From: Colius striatus
Taxonomy: Eukaryota > Chordata > Aves > Coliiformes > Coliidae
Assembly: GCF_028858725.1 (NCBI RefSeq)
Contig: NC_084766.1
Span: forward strand, 25,899,001-25,963,000
Direction: 5' to 3'
Length of the DNA stretch: 64,000 nucleotides
Position numbers and translations under genes: made by a program. The stretch's first letter is position 1, and every line of letters begins with the position of its first letter. The notes beneath the pieces were generated by a model, which was not told the origin of the DNA, made no database searches, and saw only the letters and a program-made list of their open reading frames with translations. Positions 55,355-64,000 of the stretch are shown here, one piece after another.

Positions 55355-55500
55355 TTGAAAAGCTGTTGAAACCAGTTCTGGAGCCTCCTGGGCTCCTGGT
55401 GCGGCTCTGGCTGCAGCTCCAGGGGGTTCCTGGCAGCGCGCGGGGCTGTGCAGGAGTGCGGATGGGGCTGAGGCCGGCCTGATGGGCGAAGCGAAAGCAG
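55355..55500 (-). other. CALHM2: Candidate upstream (leader) exon of CALHM2
   Basis: On the minus strand the text ends CAGCTTTTCAA|GTAAGTGATT, a strong donor. It is the best one seen between the CALHM2 acceptor and about 56 kb. The upstream text is GC-rich. Joined to the acceptor before the CALHM2 ATG, it keeps an open frame into MAAL, but this frame contains no ATG, so it is treated as 5' UTR. The 5' border is arbitrary. Confidence 0.4.
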
Positions 55501-55699
55501 ATGAAAACAGACTTCAGAAGCTTTGGCAGCTTCCTTTTTGAGTCTGCAACGTGCCGTCGGCTTTTGGGAGGAGGGAGGAGGTTGTTCTGAGGCCCCGTGC
55601 TTGGGTGGGGCGAAGAGCAGGCGCTTGGCTTCTGCTGGGTGGAAGGCTGAGGTTGTGCCTTTAAAAAAAAAAGGAAAGGAAAGGGTGAGAATGAGTCAC

Positions 55700-58651
55700 T
55701 GGAAAAGCCTATGGTGGCTTTTCAGAGCACAGATGCAGCTGTGTGAAGGCTGGTGGGGATGGCCCGGGTTTGCCTGGAGCCCGGGAGCGACGGGGGGGGG
55801 GGCCTTGCCGGGTGCGATGCTGGAGCCCCTCAGCCTCGGGGTAGCTACCACTGTCCCCAGGGGATGCTGGTGGAACCCAGCTCAACCAAGAGCAGTACCT
55901 GAGCTGCCAGGAGTCTGGGGCCACCCTGAGCATTGGGAGGTGGTTTGAGGGAAGCCTTCGGGCTCACAGGAAGGGGCAGAGACTGCTGGTTCTGTGCACG
56001 CGAGCCCGCTGAGGCAGCGGGGATGACGCTGGCCTGGCTGGGTTTTGGGCAGAAGCAGGAAGCTGCTGCTGTAAGCTCTGTGGGACGGCTGGGTTGCTCT
56101 CCCCAGCCGCTGGGCCCAAGCAGTGAGGCTGCTGCGGGGCGGTGGGGCGAGTGGGCCGGGGGGCCGTGCATGTGGGCAGTGTTGGCTCACTTGGCCAGCA
56201 CCGTGCATTCCTGCCTGGCCCAGCTGTTCCGCTCGCCGCTTCCTCTGCAGAGCGCTTCCCCCAGGCAGCCGAGGATGCCTCACTTTCCCCTTGCGTCACT
56301 GCCTCCTCTGGCATCTGTGCCTTGGCTCCAGCTCCTGCCCAGCCTGTTGCAGAGGCTGGAGGCCCCCAGCCTCCCTCCCCAAGCCTCTGTGTCCCCGGGG
56401 TGGAACTCAGCCCTCCCCAGAGGATGTCATCAGCGCAGGCAAATCTTCAGCAACACCCACGTTCCTCTCTGCATAGAGCAAAGCTAGGCTCAGCCTAGCG
56501 AGGTTTTTGGACCAAGTCCTCTTTCTTACCCCTAGATCTGAGGTTCCTGGCTGGGTTTGTGCTGGTCCTGAGTGTCTGGGTGCAGTGCAGTCCTTGGCAC
56601 TCCCACACCTCCTATGCCACCCAGGGCTGGTTCCCCTGCTGATTCCCCTCCTGCCTGGTGCCTGCTGACTCAGCTGGAGACCCCAGGGCTCCCTCCCTGC
56701 TTGGGGTGCTGCTCCTACATCCCAGGGGCCAGGTCAGGCTCCCTAACAAAGAGTCTCTCCCCAAAGGCAATGAATGACATCCCTAAAATCCAGCACACAG
56801 GGGACAACCTGCCTGCTCTGCAGGGACACTCTGTGACTTGATAAAATTGCTGCGAGGGGGCAGAGCTCTAATCCTAAAAGTCTAGATTAAAAGCCCAAAA
56901 GCTGCTTTGCAAATATATGCTGTTTTTTTCAGCCCTGCCTGCTGCTTGCCTTTGTGAGGACTCTTGAGTGCCTTACTGAGTGAGCCATTAACACTGCCCA
57001 ACTGGAAATAATAGGAGGGAAACCGCCTTTATCTTTTAATCTCCTTTGCTTTGTAAATCAAGTTAATTTCAGGGCAGGTGCCTTAATTAAAGTTTGGGGT
57101 GTGAAAATTGGTGATAGATCTGTGTCATGCTCCTTTCTCCCGGGAGTCAGCCAGATTCAGTCTGCTCTTGACTATGGGCTTGCTAAGGCTCTCTCACAGC
57201 AGCTCGGAGAATTTCCTCGTCATTTTGGTCCTTTGTTCTCCGCTCCCCACAGCCTCTGTGGAGTTACACACCGATAATTAAGGTTTATGCAAACGACAGT
57301 CACCTCAGTTACCAGCCAGCCATAATAAGTTGGTTTGAACAAAAACTCGTCAGCAGAAATTTCAAGGGGATGAGCACTTTGAAAGGGACGCGGCAGGGAT
57401 AAAACTTGTCTCTCAAGAGGGAGTTTCCTTCTGCATATTGGCCCTAAAATCAGGGCCATGAGGGAACACTCTTCTGGGCTGCAATTTCCATAGTCAGCTC
57501 GAGGGCCTGCCTCCCATCCTCCTCTGTCTCTATGGAAATGGATAGACACCCGGTGCTGTGTAGGGTTAGAGATGCGTCCCTGGCTTCTCCTTCCAAGGCC
57601 AGGGCTGGCAGTGCACAGACAAAACACCCCAGCTCACAAAGCCTCAGCACCTTGGGCTTGGCCTGGGGACCCCACAGTCCTTTTCATTGCATTCAAATAA
57701 AAGAAACATCAACAGCTTTTGTAAATAGCTTTTATATATCCTTGTGCCTGACCACAGGGCTCCAACAATAAGCCTGAATTATTTATTTGGCTCCTTAAAC
57801 AAACACTCAGATGGGTTTTTAACATAAGTCATTGTGTCAGGGAGGAATCGAGGTAAAATTGCAAGGACAAACTGTCCTGCAGCAAATCTGAGGCAAGGGG
57901 TTGGCATAGCCCTCATGCCCCATGCTGCTCTCCTTGTCTACACACACTCTGCAAGGACCATTTCTGTGGGCTCCTCGTTGAATAGTACCCATGACACCAA
58001 CCATACTGTTCCAGTCACATGTAATGCAATATGAGGCATCCCTTCACCCGCTTGTTGCTTGGGTCAAATTGATTTTACAGCTTTTCTTGACCTTGAAGAT
58101 GTGTGTGTCTGTCAGGATGTAGTGTGTGGAGGGGTCATGGGGAGACTTTTGGGGTTTCACAGCTTGGCATGAGAATGGGGAACCCCCAACTTGTTTCCTC
58201 ACCAGGGGGTTTTTAATATTGCCCAAACACAGATGTGCTGAGCATGTGGTGAAAGGGAGGAAGTTTTACACATGTAGTAGTGTCTGCCTTGGCAAGTGCT
58301 ACAGATCAAACATGGTGCTTGGTGGTGTGGAATGCATGGCACCTCTGTCCAGCCATCACATCACGCCCTTCAGCTTCCTTGGGGTCATCCATCATGACTG
58401 TGAGCAGCCATCCCACTTGGCATGAAACTCATTGCCTGAATTACCGATGCTGTAGCATTGGATGTGAGAGCAGATGGGATTGCACTGGCACCGCCGAGCC
58501 CTTTGGGTGCCCATACCCCTGCAGCCCCTGTGGTGCTGGCCTTTGCTTCTGCCCAGACTGGATGCCCACCCATCTGCCCTCCCTGCAGCCCCTATCCCAA
58601 AAGTGGGACTGTGCTCTGGTGAAGCCCTGTACCCCTCACCCCCTGCACCCC
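55700..58651. other. Interval between CALHM2 leader and CALHM1: no gene seen
   Basis: It holds a G-run of about 12 near 55791-55802, GC-rich text to about 56600, then AT-richer text (56870-57310) with homeodomain- and POU-like words. Candidate CALHM1 polyadenylation signals on minus (plus-strand tttatt at 57782-57787) lie about 870 bp after its stop. The open frames here are short or antisense and show no protein family I know. Confidence 0.45.
57782..57787 (-). terminator. CALHM1: AATAAA polyadenylation signal, candidate for CALHM1
   Basis: The minus strand carries AATAAATAATT about 870 nt after the CALHM1 stop. It is a clear AATAAA in the right orientation. Assignment rests on position only. 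Confidence 0.35.
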
Positions 58652-61600
58652 TCACACGTGGCTGTAGTAGGCAGCCACCTCCCTTCGGGGTGCTGGGTGG
58701 TGTGGGGGGCTCTGCTCATGCCCAGCCCAGCCGTTGCTGTGGGGGAGGGCAGGTGGGTGGAGGTGCAGCGGGGGTTTGCACCTGTGCCAGCTCTTCAAGG
58801 CTGTGTTCATAGTGCCTTGGTCAGTGATGCCCAGGAGCTTCTCGATGGTGTCCCCCGCATCTGCAGGGGCTTTCCTGGGCGGGTGGCAGCGGGCAGCTGC
58901 CAAGTCTGTGCTCATGCCCTCGAAGAACTGCTGGATGCAGACCTTGGCAAAGCTCTTGGCATGCTCTGCACACGTCTCGTCGAACAGCTTGCGCTCGATG
59001 TCGATGTAGTGGGACCAGTACCTGCTCTTCAGGAAGGCAGCTTGGGTGAAGCAAGGCCGGAGGGATCTGACCAAGAAAGCCAGTGTGGTCATCAGCAGCA
59101 CAAAGCACCAGCCCAGAGCCTGCAGGGATGAGGGGGAAGCAGACCTGTCACAGATAGGCAGAGCATATGCCTGGCACTTCCCAGGCTGGCACATGAGCCT
59201 GGCTCCACTTTGGGCTGTTTGGGGCTGTGCTTCTGCTGCAAAGAGGAGACCCTGTGTACTGTGTCTGTGTATCTCCGCTGAACTTTTGTTTGATGTACTC
59301 ATATAGGCAGCACCTCCTCACTTAGAGAATCATAGAATCATTTTGGTTGCAAAAGACCTTTAGGATCATCAAGTCCAACCACTAACCTCACATTGCCAAG
59401 CCCAGCACTAACCCATGGCCCTCAGCACCTCAGCTACACAGCTTTTAAATATCTCCAGGGATGGGGACTCCACCACCTCCCTGGGCAGCCTGTGCCAGCG
59501 CTTAACAACCCTCTCAATGAAAGAGCTCTTCCTAATCTCCAATCTAAACCTCCCCTGGTGTAACTTGAGGCCATTTCCTCTTGTCTTATTATTCATTACT
59601 TAGGAGAAGAGGCTGACTCTTACTTTGCTACAATCTCCTTTCAGGTAGTTGTAGAGAGTGATCATGTCTCCCCTCAGCCTCCTGTTCTCCAGACTAAACT
59701 CCCCCAGCTCCCTCAGCCACTCCTCATTGGACTTGTTCTCCAGACCCTTCACCAGCTCTGTTGCCCATCTCTGGACACATTCCAGAACCTCAATGTTTTC
59801 CTTTTAGTGAGGGGCCCAAACTGAACACAGCACATGAGGTGCAGCCTCAGCAGGGCTGAGTACAGGGGACAATCACTACTCTGGTCCTGCTGGCCACGCT
59901 ATTTCTGATACAGGCCAGGATGCCATTGGCCTCCTTGGCCACCTGGACACACTGATGGCTCTTGTTCAGCTCCAGCCTGTCCAGGCCCCTCTGAAGAGCC
60001 TTCCTGCCCCCAAGCAGATCTGTGCATCTGCCCAGCTTCAGGTCATCAGCAAACTTACTGAGGGTGCACTCAATCCCCTCATGCAGATCATTGATAAAGA
60101 TGTTAAACAACAGCCCTCAGCACTGAGCCCTGGCACAACTTCTCACCTTGTATAGCATCAGCAAGCTGTGACCATAGGTAACACCAGACCAAATCCTGCA
60201 ACCAGCCCTCAGTCCAACCTCTGATATGACTGTATCTCACCTGGGTCTAGAATTGTCTGTGTCCTTTGACTCACAGCTAACATTGTTCCAGATACTGCCT
60301 GGGTTTATGCAGCTGTCTAACCCTTTTCACAAGCTGTTGGACTTATTAACATCTACCGTGGGTGAGCAGAGATGACAGGCTCCCCTGTTAATGGGATCTG
60401 ACAGGAAGGGTGAGATGAGGGCAGAGCTGGGACCAGTCTGTCTTGTTTGTCATTGGTCTCAGCTCAGGCTGCCTCAGGCTGTGCAGGCAGAGCTCATGAG
60501 CATGAGCCCCACTGTAATTGCAGCCCCCTAAAATAGCATCTTGGGGAGGGGGATATCTAGGTGACACCTCTTGTTTTGCAGCTCTCTGTGCTTCCCAGCA
60601 GCTGCAAACTTGGGTCTACCCAGGAAAATCCTTTGTGTCTTTGGAGAAGTTCCTGTGCCTCCATTTCTCTTAAGCCAGGGCCATTAATTCCTGTCTGCCC
60701 TAAGGAGGTCATGGAGAGAAGCCGCTTTTAAACTAGAGTACATGAGTGATCAGAGCGGGTCAGACTATCCTGTCCTCAATGTGGCCAGAAGCAGAGGGCT
60801 TGGGAGGAATTAAGCACAGGCCAAGCAGTTGGCAACACTTCTTCATTTGTGGTTCCCTGGGATGTTTAGTAAGTACATTCTGTCTGTTTCCTTGTAAGTG
60901 GCAAAGGCAAGTGCCCCAGATGGTTAGCAGCCAACTGTAGGCAACCAGTGGGTTACGAGGAGGGGTGATGGCCCACCAGCCACCAGTAACATCCATGTCA
61001 GCCCCTTCTCAACTTGCTTTATATAAATCTCTGTTTGTCCATGTGTTGTTGCCCTGTAGACCCAGGCTGTCCAGGCAGGAGAAGGGACTGAACTGTCAGG
61101 GGGACCTACAACCTCAGTCTGTGAACCACACTGGAGGTGTAACTCTCCGGAGCTGATTCTGAGCACCTTGTACCCCTGAAAAGTCACCAGCGTCTCTTCC
61201 TGCAGCTTGATTTCACCAAGAAGATCCCTTGAGAGAAGAGCTAAAGCTGGCAGTGCCTAACCCTAAATCACCAGCAAGAGCTCAGCCATGGTATCTCTTA
61301 CCTGCGAGACACAGCGCAGGTACCTGACGGCCACTTCATTGGCGATGAGGTCTTGTCCATCGTAGATCTCCTTGCAGGGGATGCGGGCAAGGACCTTCTT
61401 CATCTCCATTTGGGAGAGGCCAGGGTGGCTGGAGTTGCCCAGGGTCTCCACAGGCAGTGAGGTGCAGAAGGCACAGGTGATGCACTTTCCATCTAGCAGT
61501 GTCACTGAGACCCAGACCACCGGGGCGATCATGGCCCTCTGTGCCATGGAGCAGAACATGTAGCGCAGGACAGCCGGGTCCTTCCCTCGCTGGCCCCGGG

Positions 61601-61850
61601 GCCGTCTCCACTCCTCTGCCAGCATGGAGACATTGTTGTTCAGCACAAAGCCCAGCAGGAACAAAATGAAAGGGGGCACCAGGAGGATGCCCAGCCCATA
61701 GGCCAGGTTGTAGCGTGGCAGGCAGGGGCAGTTGAAATCAAAGGCTGAGTACATCTGGGCGCTGGCGAGGGCCATGATCCCGCAGATGCCGTTCATGAAG
61801 GACTCCTGGTTGGACTGGAGGAACTGGAAGATCATCCGAAACTTGTCCAT
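58652..61850 (-). CDS. CALHM1: CALHM1, calcium homeostasis modulator 1 (complete coding region)
   Basis: CALHM1 is a voltage- and calcium-gated, ATP-permeable plasma-membrane channel; in mammals it works with CALHM3 in type II taste cells. Two coding exons on the minus strand, 61850-61302 and 59119-58652, give 1017 nt: 338 residues plus stop (human 346). The start [20 protein letters not shown] is the family N-terminus. Cysteines C41, C43 (FNCPCLP), C126 and C159 are the expected disulfide set. D120 in TLLDGKC corresponds to the pore-associated D121 of human CALHM1. N139-S-S is a candidate glycosylation site. Transmembrane spans lie near 20-36, 48-69, 102-120 and 184-205. The second exon keeps [20 protein letters not shown] and CIQQFFEGM, a shorter variable tail, and ends [10 protein letters not shown], like human KEVATYFSKV. 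Residues at 121-345 resemble CALHM1 more than CALHM3. The intron carries a CR1 copy in the same direction as the gene. Confidence 0.96.
59324..60135 (-). mobile_element. CR1 LINE fragment with 3' end and part of the reverse transcriptase frame, in CALHM1 intron
   Basis: The plus strand starts 'agaatcatagaatcatttt' and runs through long CR1 complement text. This includes 'gggactccaccacctccctg', 'cccctcagcctcctgttctc' and 'ttgcccatctctggacacat'. Translated on the minus strand, the far end still shows the CR1 polymerase segment [20 protein letters not shown] followed by DDLKLGR. It is the longest and best-preserved CR1 copy in the window, 5' truncated. Confidence 0.88.
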
Positions 61851-61865
61851 CTTCCCTTGATGCAA

Positions 61866-64000
61866 TTCCTCTCCCCACTGGGGTCCAAGCTGTGGCCTTG
61901 GTTTACTTCATTCTTTCACATCCTTTCTTCAAAGAGGGGCATCAACAAGTCTCTGTGCAGTTCGTTGTTTCATTTGTGCACTCTTACAGCTCCAGTACTT
62001 ACAGCAGTAAATTCAAACTGGTTTGGGTTTTTTTTTCCTGTTGATTTTGCTGCTTGCAAAAGGTCAGAGTTTGCTTCCTCCTGCTCTTCTCTGGGTCTGT
62101 GAGACCTGGGTTGTTTCTGGTTTGCTAAACCTGGCTTTGTTCTTCTGCACGTCCCAGTTTTGCAGTCTCTCAGCCCTCGATCCCCTTGGCTGGAGGGCGC
62201 AGGTGTTATCATGGCTGTGCCCTCCCCAGAGCAATCTGTGCCCTGGGCAGAACGGGGAGCTGGCTGGTTGGTCTCTGTGAACCTGTTTGCAAATACAGAA
62301 GGTGGGTGCTCCTCCCAGGACCCAACAGGATGCGGCATGTCTGCAGTGCCGGGCGGGATGCCAGAGCTTCCCCCTTCCCTCCACGTCTGCCTTGCCCCAG
62401 CAGCATCCAATGCAAGGCCCTGATGGGTCTGCCAGCCCTCTCCTCTGTATTTGCTCACTGGGAAATGACTTTTCTGTTTTATTCTGCAGAGGGAAAAGAA
62501 GAGAAAAGGAGAAAGAAGGAGGGGTAAAGCTCTCAGTCCTCTGGGATGTTGTATCGGTATTGCTGAGGTCTGTTAGTGGCTCCTCCCCATCCTGCAAACA
62601 TCCATCCACCTTTCAGCCAGACTTATTAGATGCCACTTGTAGCTCCTTGTTTTTCACAGCCCTGTGCCCTCAGGCTTGCTAAAATATTCTTCAAACACTG
62701 GCTTGCATAGTCTGGCAACACCCAGAGGCACATAGTGCTTTTCCTGGCTTTGGGGTAGGAGGACAATAGTCCCAGAAAGGACAGAGGGCTGTAAGGACAG
62801 GAGTGCAGAGGATGTACTTTGCTCTGCAGGTGGGTCCTGCTGAGACCATCTGAGCTACCACTGCTTTCTTGGGAGATGCTCCCTGTCCAGAAAAGCTCTC
62901 AGATTCAGCTGTTTCCCTGAGATCAATCTTTTTTTTACTCACTTTCAGAGAGTATTTCTGAAGGGCTTGAGTGTACTTTGCTGTGAACAACAGTGATGGA
63001 GGCTGAATGATTTTCTTGTAGCTGCCTTGTGGGTGTAATCCCAGCCCCTTGATAAATTTGGGATATGAAGGAATTGGGAATACAAGGAAGATGTGTAAAT
63101 GCTGTGCCCGTGACCTCTCTGGTCCAAAGGCAGCCACTGTCCCGTGAAGGACTGTGTGTCCCAGCAGTACCCAATCACCTGCAGGCATGGGATGGGCAGA
63201 ACCCTTCCCGCCCATCAGGCAAGAAGGCACCAGCAGCCCCAGGGGATGAGGGTGCAGTGGAGCTGCTCCTATTCTAAAGATGACTTGAATCATGCTGAGA
63301 AGGGCAGAGGGAGGACTATCTGATTCAGCAATGTGCATCTGTTTCTCAGGAGGGGCTGGGGCTAGGATTTGGCTATCTGCCTTGACCTGAGGCTAAGATG
63401 TTTAAGGGCATACTGCCCGTGCAACCAGTGCATGGGGCAGGGAATACTGAGCCAGCCAAGTGCTGGGCTGGCTGGGCTGTATAGTGCAGGATTGCTGACA
63501 GTCCAGCCATGGCACCTTACCTGGGCTTAATAATTCAATCCAGTAGCAACATCAGGTGACAAAGACCCAAATGCACCTGAGTCCCTGCGCTTCATGCACC
63601 AGGAGCAGCCTGGGCAGAGCCAGCTCAGGTCTGTGGTGGATGTGTTCCATATGTGGGTACTGGGGTGCAAATCTTCCCCATCACTTCTATCTTGCTCCCA
63701 AGGTCATGGCTTGGTTCAGCTCGTTACTGTCAGTGCTGCAGATCCAAGGGCTTTCCCGTGCAGAGATCTGGTGCATGTTTGCCAGCAGAGAGCCAGCCAG
63801 CCAGACTCCAGCCCACCTTCCAGAACTGAGGCAAACACTGCTGGCATGTGATAGCTACAGTTGGGCCATGCTTAGCTCCTATAGCACAAACCTAAAATGA
63901 GATGATTGCATGTTGCTGCTCTCCTGCATCTCTATTCCCAGTTCACAAAGCAGCTTTGATGCACTGGGTTGCTCCCTCAAGCTGGCCAAAAGATGATGGA
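61866..64000. other. Region upstream of CALHM1: no gene seen
   Basis: It should contain the CALHM1 promoter, but no CpG island, TATA box or leader exon could be fixed with confidence. No CALHM3-like exon, RNA gene or ordered repeat was recognised. Open frames here are short, overlap in several frames and look like chance. Confidence 0.4.

Noticed and set aside
58280-59131. Plus-strand open frame of 283 codons
   Set aside because: It is an antisense shadow of CALHM1 exon 2 and its 3' flank.

Overview
This window is vertebrate nuclear DNA and almost certainly comes from a bird. It has short introns, GC-rich CpG-island promoters, many CR1 LINE fragments in both orientations, and one LTR of a type common in bird genomes. 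The gene order PCGF6 - TAF5 - ATP5MK - PDCD11 - CALHM2 - CALHM1 is the conserved order known from human 10q24.33. I assigned genes by recognising translated exons against the known vertebrate proteins. Exon borders were set by GT/AG sites that keep the frame, and every complete gene sums to a whole number of codons.

Layout, left to right. PCGF6 (minus) has its first four coding exons here and runs off the left edge. It shares a CpG-island promoter, head to head, with TAF5 (plus, 11 exons, 787 codons). ATP5MK (minus, 59 codons) lies tail to tail with TAF5. Its first intron holds a solo LTR and an old CR1 piece, and its promoter is shared head to head with PDCD11 (plus, one non-coding plus 35 coding exons, 1838 codons). 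About 4.7 kb without a recognised gene separates PDCD11 from the stop codon of CALHM2 (minus, two coding exons, 319 codons). CALHM1 (minus, two coding exons, 338 codons) follows, with a CR1 copy in its intron. The last 2.1 kb holds no gene I can support; CALHM3, next in the mammalian order, is not seen.

Functionally, four of the genes are housekeeping: a variant PRC1 RING protein, a TFIID/SAGA scaffold, an ATP-synthase small subunit and a ribosome-biogenesis factor. They sit as two divergent promoter pairs. The last two are tandem paralogues of the large-pore CALHM channel family.

The most interesting points are: a textbook U12-type (minor spliceosome) intron in PDCD11; a seven-unit 15-bp minisatellite in the PDCD11 leader region; a near-consensus ZNF143/THAP11 element in the PCGF6/TAF5 promoter and YY1-type motifs in both divergent promoters; a U2-snRNA-like fragment in a PDCD11 intron; an ATP5MK donor site three bases after the stop codon; and a 113-codon ATG-less open frame that would splice in frame onto CALHM2. 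I found no sign of an undescribed multi-gene system.
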